Positions 1-8,735 of a stretch of 25,732 nucleotides of DNA are shown here, in pieces. Positions within the stretch are counted from its first letter, which is position 1. The number at the start of each line of letters is the position of its first letter. The translations under genes and the position numbers were made by a program. The notes beneath the pieces are model-generated. The model was not told where the DNA came from. It saw only the letters and a list, made by a program, of their open reading frames with translations, and did not search any database. Source of the DNA: a bacterium (GTDB lineage: Bacteria > SZUA-79 > Acidulodesulfobacterales > Acidulodesulfobacteraceae); the NCBI GenBank assembly GCA_021806125.1, contig JAJZYC010000005.1, positions 1 through 25,732 on the forward strand, in the 5' to 3' direction.

Positions 1-1113
1 AAAACAAATGAAGGTGCCGTAAACACCGTTACTGCAGATAATGGCGCCGATAAAAATACCGGCGGCAACGGCAAAAAAAACAGAATAAAAAAGAAATACG
101 TTTTAATCGCGATAATCGCCGTTTTAATAATAGGAACGATTTTCGAACTCCACAACATTGAATTTTCATTCACTCATGTTACGACAAGCGACGCTTTTGT
201 GGACGGGAGCAGTGCGATAGTTCCTATAGCTCCCCAGGTTAAAGGGAAAGTCGTAAAAGTTTATATAAATGAAAACCAGTATGTCAAAAAGGGACAGCCG
301 CTTTTTAAAATAGACCGTTCCGATTATATTCAGGACGTAAACAGGTCGCTTGCCGGTTTTAAAGCCAGTAAAAAACAGATAAAACAGATATCGATTTCTA
401 TTTTAGTCCAGAACAGCGCGCTTGCAAAAGCGAGATATCGGCTGAAAGCCGACGAGGCTTTAGAAAAATTAGACCGTCAGAATTATATAAGATATTATAA
501 TCTTTTTAAAGGAAAAGCCGCTTCAAAACTTATGTTCGACGAAATGGCTACCAAATACAGAATGACGCAGGCTAAAGTCGGCGCGGACGAAGCAGGCCTT
601 ACCCAGATTGCCGCAAGCATAGCGGAATTAAAAACCGCATTAAAATCCAGAGCATTTTTTGCGAAATCCGCCCTCGCCGCCTATAAAATAGCCCAAATTA
701 ATCTGCACAGAACAGTGGTTTACGCGCCCTGCGGCGGGTATGTCGCAAAAAAGAACGTAAACGTCGGAAGTTACGTTATGCCCGGGATTCCATATTTAAA
801 TATAGTAAACCTCGGCAAAATATGGATAGTGGCTAATTTTAAAGAATCTGACATCGATAATATAAAAATAGGCGCTCCCGTCATCATAAAGGTAGATTCT
901 TATCCTAATGCGGTTTTTCATGGAACCGTTTCAAGTTTTCAGTCCGGGACCGGTTCCGTTTTCAGCCTGCTTCCGCCGGAAAATGCGACCGGAAACTATA
1001 TAAAAGTAGTACAGAGGGTTCCGGTAAAAATTAATTTAAAAAGGAAATTTTATTCTAAAACCCCTTTGTATCCCGGATTATCGGTAGAACCATACGTAAA
1101 AATCGTAAAGTGA
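1..1113 (+). CDS. emrA: EmrA/HlyD-type membrane fusion protein (5' truncated)
   Basis: Periplasmic adaptor of a drug efflux pump, linking the inner-membrane transporter encoded next to an outer-membrane channel. The reading frame is open from base 1, so the gene begins left of the window; the GTG at 199 is internal and should not be used as the start. The visible part encodes a polar Lys/Asn-rich cytoplasmic tail, one membrane helix (about bases 97-150), then the EmrA-type stretch TSDAFVDG followed by a lipoyl-like segment (APQVKGKV), a long alpha-helical hairpin (about bases 330-700), the second lipoyl half (YAPCGGYV), and a beta-barrel with the family-typical GTGSVFSLLPPENATG. It ends with TGA 6 bases before emrB, so the two are probably cotranscribed. 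A cysteine in the second lipoyl half is a small oddity. The family call is secure; the substrate is unknown. Confidence 0.9.
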   Translation, partial: KTNEGAVNTVTADNGADKNTGGNGKKNRIKKKYVLIAIIAVLIIGTIFELHNIEFSFTHVTTSDAFVDGSSAIVPIAPQVKGKVVKVYINENQYVKKGQPLFKIDRSDYIQDVNRSLAGFKASKKQIKQISISILVQNSALAKARYRLKADEALEKLDRQNYIRYYNLFKGKAASKLMFDEMATKYRMTQAKVGADEAGLTQIAASIAELKTALKSRAFFAKSALAAYKIAQINLHRTVVYAPCGGYVAKKNVNVGSYVMPGIPYLNIVNLGKIWIVANFKESDIDNIKIGAPVIIKVDSYPNAVFHGTVSSFQSGTGSVFSLLPPENATGNYIKVVQRVPVKINLKRKFYSKTPLYPGLSVEPYVKIVK

Positions 1114-1119
1114 TTCATC

Positions 1120-2667
1120 ATGGATTTGAAAAATAAATGGCTGATAGTTTTAGCGGTAATTCCCAGCACGACGCTTTACAGTATGGATATGAGCGTAGTA
1201 AACGTAGCCCTGCCCTATATACAGGGCGCAATGGATGCCTCGATAGAGCAGGTTACATGGGTCGTTACGGGTTATATGCTCTCAGGCGTAATCTTAATGC
1301 CCCTCGTCAGTTTTTTCAGTTCGCGTTTCGGCAGAAAAAATTATTACATATCTTCCGTTTTTTTATTTACCGTAAGTTCCGTATTGTGCGGTCTTTCATG
1401 GAATTTAGACTCCATAGTTCTTTTCCGCCTCCTGCAGGGCGTCGGCGGCGGCGCTCTTATACCTTTGTCCCAAACCTACCTTGCCGAAAATTTTGAAAAA
1501 AAAGAGCAGGGCAAGGCTATGGCGATATTCAGCCTTGCGATAGTCCTCGGCCCGGCAATAGGCCCTTATATCGGCGGCTGGATAGTAACTAACTATTCAT
1601 GGCCGTGGGTATTTTACGTTAATCTTCCCATAGGGTTATTAAATTTAATACTTATCTATTTAATAATAGAAGACCATCCTTTAATGAAAAGGCTCAAAGG
1701 GAAAGTTGACTGGCTCGGGATAATTTTTCTAACCGTAGGTCTTGGGGCAATGCAGATAGTTTTAACCGACGGACAGTATAAAAACTGGTTTTCTTCAAGC
1801 TATATCGTGAATTTGACTATAATATCGGTAATAGCTTCAATACTTTTCGTCGTAACGGAACTTATAGTGGAAAATCCGGCGGTTAATATTAAAGTATTAA
1901 AAGATATAAATTTATCGGCCAATTCTTTTTTATCTATGGTTTTCAGCCTCGGAATATTCGGAAGCCTGTTTCTTCTGCCGATGTTTTTGCAAAAAATAAT
2001 GGGGTATTCCGCATACGATGCAGGTATTGCTATAATGTCGAGAGGTCTTGCAATGGTTATAAGCATGCCGCTGGCAGGAAGGCTGTTTAATAAAGTAGGT
2101 CCTAAAATTTTAGTTTTTATAGGATTTATTTTATCTATTATATCTTCGATTCAGATAGGCTCTATGAGTCTTAACATGGGATTCTGGGACGTTTTCTGGC
2201 CTCAGTTTACGCAGGGCCTGGGTTTCGGGTTAATCATAGTTTCCCTTATGACATCTTCGCTGATTACCCTCGAAAATAAATATAAAATAGACGGCGCCGG
2301 TTTGTTTAATTTAATAAGGCAGGTTGCCGGTTCCATAGGCATCGCCGTGCTGGCGACCATGATAGATAATAATACCCAGATGGCGCATTCCGTTCTCGTA
2401 CAAAACATAAGCGGCAATACGCAGACGATGTTATCTTTAAGGAGAGCCGCTCAAATTACGCATTCGTTTGTGTTTTACCCTCCCGTCAAAAAAGTACTTG
2501 CCTTAATTAACGGGATGGTTACACAGCAATCCACGATGATTGCGTTTAATTTAGCTTTTATATTTATGGCTGTATGTTTTGCCGTTTCTATACCGGTTAT
2601 TTTCCTGCTGAAAGGCTCGAAGAGCGCCAAAGAAAAAGAAATTTCTCCCTCGATTACCCTCGAATAA
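1120..2667 (+). CDS. emrB: EmrB/QacA-type MFS drug transporter (DHA2 family)
   Basis: Inner-membrane proton-driven multidrug exporter of the major facilitator superfamily, 515 residues, the usual size for the 14-helix DHA2 family. Visible signatures are the helix 1 motif with Asp23 followed by VVNVALP, a motif A region near residues 67-73 (SRFGRK), motif C at 144-153 (GPAIGPYIGG) and the typical WPWVFYVNLPIG near 161-172. Hydrophobic segments continue to the C-terminus, which ends in a short charged tail. The ATG lies 6 bases after the stop of the preceding membrane fusion gene, and the pair fits an EmrAB system working with a TolC-like channel that is not in the window. The Shine-Dalgarno is weak, so translation may be coupled to emrA. 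The family is certain; substrate specificity cannot be read from sequence. Confidence 0.92.
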   Translation: MDLKNKWLIVLAVIPSTTLYSMDMSVVNVALPYIQGAMDASIEQVTWVVTGYMLSGVILMPLVSFFSSRFGRKNYYISSVFLFTVSSVLCGLSWNLDSIVLFRLLQGVGGGALIPLSQTYLAENFEKKEQGKAMAIFSLAIVLGPAIGPYIGGWIVTNYSWPWVFYVNLPIGLLNLILIYLIIEDHPLMKRLKGKVDWLGIIFLTVGLGAMQIVLTDGQYKNWFSSSYIVNLTIISVIASILFVVTELIVENPAVNIKVLKDINLSANSFLSMVFSLGIFGSLFLLPMFLQKIMGYSAYDAGIAIMSRGLAMVISMPLAGRLFNKVGPKILVFIGFILSIISSIQIGSMSLNMGFWDVFWPQFTQGLGFGLIIVSLMTSSLITLENKYKIDGAGLFNLIRQVAGSIGIAVLATMIDNNTQMAHSVLVQNISGNTQTMLSLRRAAQITHSFVFYPPVKKVLALINGMVTQQSTMIAFNLAFIFMAVCFAVSIPVIFLLKGSKSAKEKEISPSITLE

Positions 2668-2700
2668 TAAAAACATTTCCCGTTTAACCCCCTTCAAACT

Positions 2701-2728
2701 TTCAAACTTAAAATTAATATTGTATAAT
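2701..2728 (+). promoter_or_regulatory. Candidate sigma-70 promoter for the PBP1A gene
   Basis: A perfect TATAAT at 2723-2728 is preceded, after a 16-base spacer, by TTCAAA at 2701-2706, which matches TTGACA at four of six positions. It lies in the 111-base gap between emrB and the PBP1A gene, about 50 bases before the start codon. The -10 is convincing, the -35 only fair, and the region is AT-rich, so a chance match is possible. Confidence 0.4.
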
Positions 2729-2778
2729 ATAAAAATGTGCAAAAAATTTAATATGCCGGTAATTAATTTATAAAATAT

Positions 2779-5172
2779 ATGCCTATAAATAATAAAAACG
2801 ATAAAAGCGCAAGCGGAAATAATTCGAATAAACCGAAAAAAGGAAAGAATAAATTAGTCAAAATAATTTTTGCCGGGCTTTTTATCTTAATCTTTACCCC
2901 TGTAATAATTTTTACCGTATTATATTATTTGCTCGCTTCTTCCGTTCCCAATATTGTTTCCCTCAAAGACTACCATCCCAAAGAAGTTAATTACGTATAT
3001 TCGTCAAGCGGAAAACTCGTAGGTTATTTAGGTTCTGTAAACAGGGAGGTCGTTCCTTTTTCCGATATTCCTCTGCAGGTAAGAGAGGCTTTTTTAGCGG
3101 CGGAAGATAAAAATTTTTATAATCAGGGTCCGCTCGATTACAAAGCCATAGCTAGAGCTTTTATCGTAAATCTTATGGCGGGACATATAGTCGAAGGCGG
3201 TTCAACGATAACCCAGCAGGTTGCAAAAACCCTCCTCGTTCCTTATGAAAGGTCGTATGTCTGGAAACTGCGCGAGGCTATTCTGGCATACAGGATTGCA
3301 GATAATTTATCAAAAAACGATATTTTAGATATTTATCTAAACCAGATTTATCTCGGCAACAATGCCTATGGAATACAGGCAGCTTCCCTTACGTATTTCG
3401 GAGTTCCGGTTTGGAAGCTTAACCTTGCCCAGGCGGCTATGCTCGGAGGGCTTCCGCAGGCGCCGTCGTTTTTAGACCCCTATATTCATCTTAAAGACGC
3501 CAAAAGAAGGCAGAAATATGTTTTGGAGCAGATGGCAAACGACGGATTCATAACGAAAGCTCAGGCTGAAACGGCATACGGCACAAAGCTTGTTTTTCAT
3601 AATTTCTTTAAATATTACGGCGTCGCCCCTTATTACTTGGCTTACATTAAACAGGATATTATAAATAAATACGGCAAACCCGTTTATAAAGAAGGCGGAC
3701 TCAGGATATACGCTGCTTTAAGCGCAAGGGCACAGCGGTATGCCGATAAAGCCGTAAAAACCGGCTTAACCAAGCTTTCTCATGAATACGGCTACACCGG
3801 ACCTTTAAAAGAGCTTAGTTACGGGGAAATGCGGAATAAGATTAACGAAGAAAAAGGTCTTATAAATTATTTATACGAAGGCGGCATCTATAAAGGCTTT
3901 GTTACCGGAATTTCTAAAGGCGGCCGGACGGCTTTTGTTTCCGTTGGGAAATTCAGAGGCGTTCTGCCCGTGTCCAATATGAAATGGGCTTCACGTTTCC
4001 AGCGTTATGTTTATTTTACGTACAGGACTATCGGCAACGCCGGACAGGTTTTAAAGCCCGGCTACGAAATATTAGTTAAATTCGACGGTTACGTTAATAA
4101 CAGGACGCCGGTTTTTTCTTTAGAGGAAAAAAACGTTATAGAAGGAGCTTTGATTTCTATCGACCCGAAAAACGGATTTGTAAAAGCTATGGTCGGCGGG
4201 TACAGCTTCAGCCAGACCCAGTTTAACAGGGCGCTTTATGCCAAAAGGCAGACCGGTTCGGCTTTTAAGCCAATAGTTTATGCTGAGGCCCTGACCTTAG
4301 GCTATACCCCTTCTTCGATTATAAACAACACACCCGTGATATATCCTACCGGAGTGCCGGGAAAATATTACAAGCCTCATAATTTTTCGAGAAGATTTAC
4401 CGGACCCACGACCCTGCTTATAGGACTTGCTCATTCCATAGACGTCGTAGCCGTTAAACTTCTTCAAAAAGTAGGCGTAGATAAAGTTGCTAATTTAGCA
4501 GATGAAATGGGGATACATCACGTAGTAAAAAATTTAACTATGGCTTTGGGGTCTTCAAGCGTCCGGCTCATAGATTTGACCGACGCATATACCGCCTTTG
4601 CCAACGGCGGAAAAGAATGCAAGCCCGTTTTTATTATTAAAATATTAACTCCCGGCGGCAAAAGCCTCTATGATTATAAACCGGAATGCAGGCAGGTTTT
4701 ATCGCCTCAGGTCGCTTACGTGCTGACGAATATGCTGGAAAGAGTTATTACGAACGGCACCGGGGTTACCATTTCCAATATAAGAAATATTACCCCTTAC
4801 GTAGCCGGAAAAACCGGTTCGTCGAGCCAGTACCGGGATGGAATTTTTATGGGATATACTTCTTCTTTGGTAACCGGGGTCTGGACCGGACGGGACGATT
4901 TTCATTCAATGGGCAGGTTTATGGTCGGCGCGATAACCGCCGCTCCTATATGGGATTCTTATATGTCCAAAGTGCTTGATATTTATCCTCCGCAGGCTTT
5001 TGCTATCCCTAAAGGGGTTGTTTTTGCTGAAATTAACCCGCATACCGGTCTGATTGCCGATTCAAGCTATAAAGACCCGGTGCTTATGCCTTATGTCGAG
5101 GGAACAGAACCTACCGCCGTAAAAAAGAAAAAAAAGATTAAAAATCCGCAGTCGTTCTTCGGGTTATTTTAG
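2779..5172 (+). CDS. mrcA: Class A penicillin-binding protein 1A (transglycosylase/transpeptidase)
   Basis: Bifunctional peptidoglycan synthase of 797 residues, anchored in the inner membrane with catalytic domains outside. A Lys/Asn-rich cytoplasmic tail precedes one membrane helix (about residues 28-52). The glycosyltransferase (GT51) domain shows AAEDKNFY with catalytic Glu109, GGSTITQQVAKTL, and the YLNQIYLGNNAYG motif. The transpeptidase domain carries the nucleophile in TGSAFK (Ser494, Lys497) and the KTG motif (Lys678-Gly680). The middle motif, normally SxN, reads Ser553-Ile-Asp555, an unusual change. The C-terminus ends in a lysine run and NPQSFFGLF. No good Shine-Dalgarno precedes the ATG, but a candidate promoter lies upstream. 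It ends 12 bases before moaA. Family assignment is certain; PBP1A rather than another class A member is the best fit. Confidence 0.93.
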   Translation: MPINNKNDKSASGNNSNKPKKGKNKLVKIIFAGLFILIFTPVIIFTVLYYLLASSVPNIVSLKDYHPKEVNYVYSSSGKLVGYLGSVNREVVPFSDIPLQVREAFLAAEDKNFYNQGPLDYKAIARAFIVNLMAGHIVEGGSTITQQVAKTLLVPYERSYVWKLREAILAYRIADNLSKNDILDIYLNQIYLGNNAYGIQAASLTYFGVPVWKLNLAQAAMLGGLPQAPSFLDPYIHLKDAKRRQKYVLEQMANDGFITKAQAETAYGTKLVFHNFFKYYGVAPYYLAYIKQDIINKYGKPVYKEGGLRIYAALSARAQRYADKAVKTGLTKLSHEYGYTGPLKELSYGEMRNKINEEKGLINYLYEGGIYKGFVTGISKGGRTAFVSVGKFRGVLPVSNMKWASRFQRYVYFTYRTIGNAGQVLKPGYEILVKFDGYVNNRTPVFSLEEKNVIEGALISIDPKNGFVKAMVGGYSFSQTQFNRALYAKRQTGSAFKPIVYAEALTLGYTPSSIINNTPVIYPTGVPGKYYKPHNFSRRFTGPTTLLIGLAHSIDVVAVKLLQKVGVDKVANLADEMGIHHVVKNLTMALGSSSVRLIDLTDAYTAFANGGKECKPVFIIKILTPGGKSLYDYKPECRQVLSPQVAYVLTNMLERVITNGTGVTISNIRNITPYVAGKTGSSSQYRDGIFMGYTSSLVTGVWTGRDDFHSMGRFMVGAITAAPIWDSYMSKVLDIYPPQAFAIPKGVVFAEINPHTGLIADSSYKDPVLMPYVEGTEPTAVKKKKKIKNPQSFFGLF

Positions 5173-5184
5173 GATAATGTAAAA

Positions 5185-6243
5185 ATGGAAAAATTAAAAC
5201 CTTTAATCGACAATTTCGGCAGGCAGATAACGTATTTAAGAATAAGCGTAACGGACAGGTGCAACTTAAGATGCGTTTATTGTATGCCCGAAAGCGGAGT
5301 TTCCCTGTTAAACCACGATGAGGTAATTTCTTACGAAGATATTTTAAGATTGGTAAACATTCTTTCAAATCACGGAGTTAACAAAATAAGGATTACCGGC
5401 GGAGAACCTTTGGTAAGAAAAGGCCTGACCGGCCTTATAGAAAACATAGGCAGGATAAGAGGCATAGAAGATATTTCTATGACGACAAACGGAATTCTTT
5501 TGGAAAAATATGCTTCCGAACTTTATAATGCCGGACTTAAAAGAATTAATATAAGCCTCGATTCTTTAAAAGAAGAAAGATTTTACAAGATTACAAGGAC
5601 GGGCAGCTTAAAAGACGTTTTGGCCGGCATAAAACTTGCAAAAAAAACGGGTTTTAACCCGATAAAGATAAATACGGTTTTAATAAGAGGCATAAACGAC
5701 GACGAGATAATAGATTTCGTTAATTTTGCAAAAGAATTCGAGCTTAATTTAAGATTTATCGAATATATGCCAATAGGCGGCAACATTGCCGAAGCGGTAT
5801 TATCTAAAGAAACGGAAGAAAAAATAATGTCCGAATTCGACGATTTCAGGCCGATTGAAAGTAAACCTGCCGATAATAATGCCGGCAACCCGGCGGAAAT
5901 TCTGCCTTCCGGCAAAGAAGGGGTTTATGGCGGCGTCAGCCGTTCGTTCGGATTCAAAGACGGTAAAGCGGTAATCGGGTTCATAAGCCCTTTATCCGAG
6001 CATTTTTGCGGGGACTGCAATAGATTAAGGCTTACCGCATCGGGAAATTTAAGGCTCTGTCTCTTTTACGATAACGAGTATAATATTAAAAATATCCTAA
6101 GGCAAAACGACGATGAAGCCGTTTTTAAAAAGATTGAAGATATTATTAAATTAAAACGTTTTAAGCATAACTTTAACGAGAAAGCCAAGAAAAGGGAATC
6201 TGTATTATGGGCTAACGATTTTATGAACGGGATAGGCGGGTAA
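5185..6243 (+). CDS. moaA: GTP 3',8-cyclase MoaA (molybdenum cofactor biosynthesis)
   Basis: Radical SAM enzyme for the first step of molybdopterin synthesis, rearranging GTP to 3',8-cyclo-GTP for conversion to cPMP by MoaC. The 352-residue protein has both expected 4Fe-4S sites: the SAM cluster at Cys26-x3-Cys30-x2-Cys33 (DRCNLRCVYC) and the C-terminal substrate cluster at Cys275-x2-Cys278-x13-Cys292. It also has TGGEPL, a SAM-binding feature, and ends in Gly-Gly, the tail needed for MoaA activity. The segment around residues 225-255 is low in conservation and rich in Asn/Ala/Pro. No other molybdenum cofactor gene is nearby, so the partners must lie elsewhere. Its 12-base distance from the PBP1A gene suggests a shared transcript without functional linkage. 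The start ATG follows a weak AGGA. Confidence 0.95.
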   Translation: MEKLKPLIDNFGRQITYLRISVTDRCNLRCVYCMPESGVSLLNHDEVISYEDILRLVNILSNHGVNKIRITGGEPLVRKGLTGLIENIGRIRGIEDISMTTNGILLEKYASELYNAGLKRINISLDSLKEERFYKITRTGSLKDVLAGIKLAKKTGFNPIKINTVLIRGINDDEIIDFVNFAKEFELNLRFIEYMPIGGNIAEAVLSKETEEKIMSEFDDFRPIESKPADNNAGNPAEILPSGKEGVYGGVSRSFGFKDGKAVIGFISPLSEHFCGDCNRLRLTASGNLRLCLFYDNEYNIKNILRQNDDEAVFKKIEDIIKLKRFKHNFNEKAKKRESVLWANDFMNGIGG

Positions 6244-6287
6244 TAAAAAATATAATAGGCAAAACATAACAAGACAAGGAGAAAATT

Positions 6288-8720
6288 TTGGATCAAAAGA
6301 GCATTATCAACATCAATATCGAAGACGAGATGAGGCAGTCGTATTTAGATTACGCAATGAGCGTTATCATCGGCAGAGCGCTTCCCGAGGTTAAGGACGG
6401 ATTAAAGCCCGTTCACAGAAGAATACTTTTTGCCATGAACGATTTGGGCAACGATTTTAATAAGCCTTATAAAAAATCGGCAAGAATCGTCGGCGACGTT
6501 ATCGGTAAATATCATCCGCACGGCGATGCGGCGGTTTATGACGCAACCGTCAGGATGGCCCAGGATTTTTCTTTAAGATATCCTCTCGTGGACGGACAGG
6601 GAAATTTCGGCTCTATAGACGGCGACCCGCCTGCGGCTATGAGGTACACGGAAATCAGGATGACTAAACTTTCGTCGTTTTTATTGGACGACATCGATTT
6701 TGAAACGGTAGATTTTACTCCGAATTATGACGGTTCATTGCAGGAACCGTCCGTTTTGCCCGCCAAGTTTCCAAACCTTCTGGTAAACGGTTCGTCGGGT
6801 ATAGCCGTGGGAATGTCCTCTAATATCCCGCCCCATAACCTTACGGAATCGATAGACGCGACTCTTTACTTCATAGATAACTCCGACTGCAATATAGAAG
6901 AATTAAAATCGTTCATAAAGGGTCCGGATTTTCCTACAGGCGGAATAATTTACGGCTACACCGGAATAAATAATTATTTTAATACGGGAAGAGGACTCGT
7001 CAAGGTAAGAGCAAAATACCACTTTGAAAAATCGAAAATAATAATAACGGAAATACCTTATCAGGTGAACAAGTCGAAAATACTCGAACGAATAGCCGAA
7101 CTCGTAAAGGAAAAAAAGCTCGAAGGCATATCCGACCTTCGCGACGAATCCGACAGGGAAGGAATGAGAGTGGTTATAGAATTAAAGAGGGACGCAAACG
7201 AAACGGTCGTAATAAACAACCTCTTTAAACACACCCAGCTCGAAGAAACATTCGGCGTAATTTTCCTTGCAATAGTGAACAATCAGCCGAAAATATTAAA
7301 TATAAAAGACATGCTGTCTCTTTTTGTGGATTTTCGGAAAGAAATAGTTATAAAAAGGACTATATTCGAATTAAAAAAAGCGGAAGCGCGCCTCCATATA
7401 TTGGAAGCTTTCAGGATTGTGGCTCAAAATATCGACGAAGTCATAGAGCTGATAAAGAACTCGGAATCCCCGGCCGTTGCCAAAGAACGCCTTATACAAA
7501 AGTATAGCTTTTCGGATATTCAAGCGAGGGCGGTTCTCGATTTAAAATTGGAGAAGATTACCAATCTGGAGCGCGAGCATATAATTAAAGAATATGAAGA
7601 AATACTCGATAAAGTAAAAAAATTAAGGGAGCTTCTCTCCAGCGAGAAACTTATAAAAGACGTAATTAAAGAAGAGCTTAAACTTATCAGGGATAAATTC
7701 GGCGATGCCCGAAGAACTGAGATAGTGCAGGAAGAAAACGAAACGACGCTTATCGACCTCATACCGAATGAAGCCATGATAGTTATGATGACCGAAAACG
7801 GATATATTAAAAGAACCAAGCTTTCCACGTTTAAGGCGCAGAACAGAGGCGGCAAGGGACAAACCGGCATTAAATCGAAAGAAGAAGATTTTGTATCAAA
7901 CTCTTTTTGCGCAAATACCCACGATAATATTTTATTTATTTCAAACTTTGGAAACGCATATAAATTAAATGTTTACGATATTCCGGAAACCCTGAAAACT
8001 TCAAAGGGGAAACCGATAGTAAATCTTCTTAATTTAAAAGAAAAAGAGACCGTTTCTTCGGTTCTCCCCATTGAAAGTTTTGATAAGGACTTCTCTATTT
8101 TTATTGCGACTAAAAACGGACAGATTGTAAAAACTTCTTTGGATAAATTTGCAAATATCAGGAAAAACGGTTTGATAGCCATAAAGCTTAAAGACGGCGA
8201 TGAAGTAATAAGCACCCGGATTGCTGATAACAGCGTAAAAAACCAGCTCGTAACGATAGCTACGAAAACAGGCAAATCGATATGCGCAGATATAGAAGGT
8301 TTTAGAACGCTCGGGAGAGGGGCTATGGGGGTCAGAGGAATAAGGCTGTCCAAAAATGACGCGGTCGTTTCTATGGACCTGCTTTCTTCCGAAAACGATT
8401 ATCTGATAGCTATCACCGAAAAAGGTTACGGTAAAAAAACTATAATGACGGAATTCAGGAAGCAGAGCAGGGGCGGCAAAGGGATAATCGCCATTAAAAC
8501 GGGACAGAGGAACGGCTTTGTAGTTTCCGTTCTTAAGGCTTCCGGAGATAATGATATAATATTAATAACGTCTAACGGTAAAATTATACGTATTAACGAA
8601 TCTAATTTAAGAAGCATCGGAAGAAATACGATGGGCGTAAAATTAGTCAATCTGGACGAAAACGAAAGGGTCGTCAGCGCTATCGTTTCGACTAACGAAA
8701 TAGCGGAAGACTTAGAATAA
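6288..8720 (+). CDS. gyrA: DNA gyrase subunit A
   Basis: Breakage-reunion subunit of DNA gyrase, which with GyrB introduces negative supercoils. The 810-residue protein begins at TTG, chosen because AAGGAG ends 6 bases upstream and the family N-terminus aligns from there. The catalytic Tyr120 sits in AAMRYTEIRM. The quinolone-contact region reads HPHGDAAVYD, so the position of E. coli Ser83 is Ala81 while the acidic Asp85 (E. coli Asp87) is kept. The C-terminal pinwheel domain has a GyrA box, QNRGGKG, encoded near bases 7840-7860, which separates it from topoisomerase IV ParC; a second SRGGKG repeat follows near 8470. A TATAAT at 6251-6256 could be a -10 box, but no -35 is visible. GyrB is not in the window. 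Confidence 0.95.
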   Translation: MDQKSIININIEDEMRQSYLDYAMSVIIGRALPEVKDGLKPVHRRILFAMNDLGNDFNKPYKKSARIVGDVIGKYHPHGDAAVYDATVRMAQDFSLRYPLVDGQGNFGSIDGDPPAAMRYTEIRMTKLSSFLLDDIDFETVDFTPNYDGSLQEPSVLPAKFPNLLVNGSSGIAVGMSSNIPPHNLTESIDATLYFIDNSDCNIEELKSFIKGPDFPTGGIIYGYTGINNYFNTGRGLVKVRAKYHFEKSKIIITEIPYQVNKSKILERIAELVKEKKLEGISDLRDESDREGMRVVIELKRDANETVVINNLFKHTQLEETFGVIFLAIVNNQPKILNIKDMLSLFVDFRKEIVIKRTIFELKKAEARLHILEAFRIVAQNIDEVIELIKNSESPAVAKERLIQKYSFSDIQARAVLDLKLEKITNLEREHIIKEYEEILDKVKKLRELLSSEKLIKDVIKEELKLIRDKFGDARRTEIVQEENETTLIDLIPNEAMIVMMTENGYIKRTKLSTFKAQNRGGKGQTGIKSKEEDFVSNSFCANTHDNILFISNFGNAYKLNVYDIPETLKTSKGKPIVNLLNLKEKETVSSVLPIESFDKDFSIFIATKNGQIVKTSLDKFANIRKNGLIAIKLKDGDEVISTRIADNSVKNQLVTIATKTGKSICADIEGFRTLGRGAMGVRGIRLSKNDAVVSMDLLSSENDYLIAITEKGYGKKTIMTEFRKQSRGGKGIIAIKTGQRNGFVVSVLKASGDNDIILITSNGKIIRINESNLRSIGRNTMGVKLVNLDENERVVSAIVSTNEIAEDLE

Positions 8721-8735
8721 ACTTAAGAATAAAAT

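Noticed and set aside
199..201. GTG as start of the EmrA-like gene
   Set aside because: The frame is open to base 1 and encodes the expected cytoplasmic tail and membrane helix upstream, so the GTG is an internal valine.
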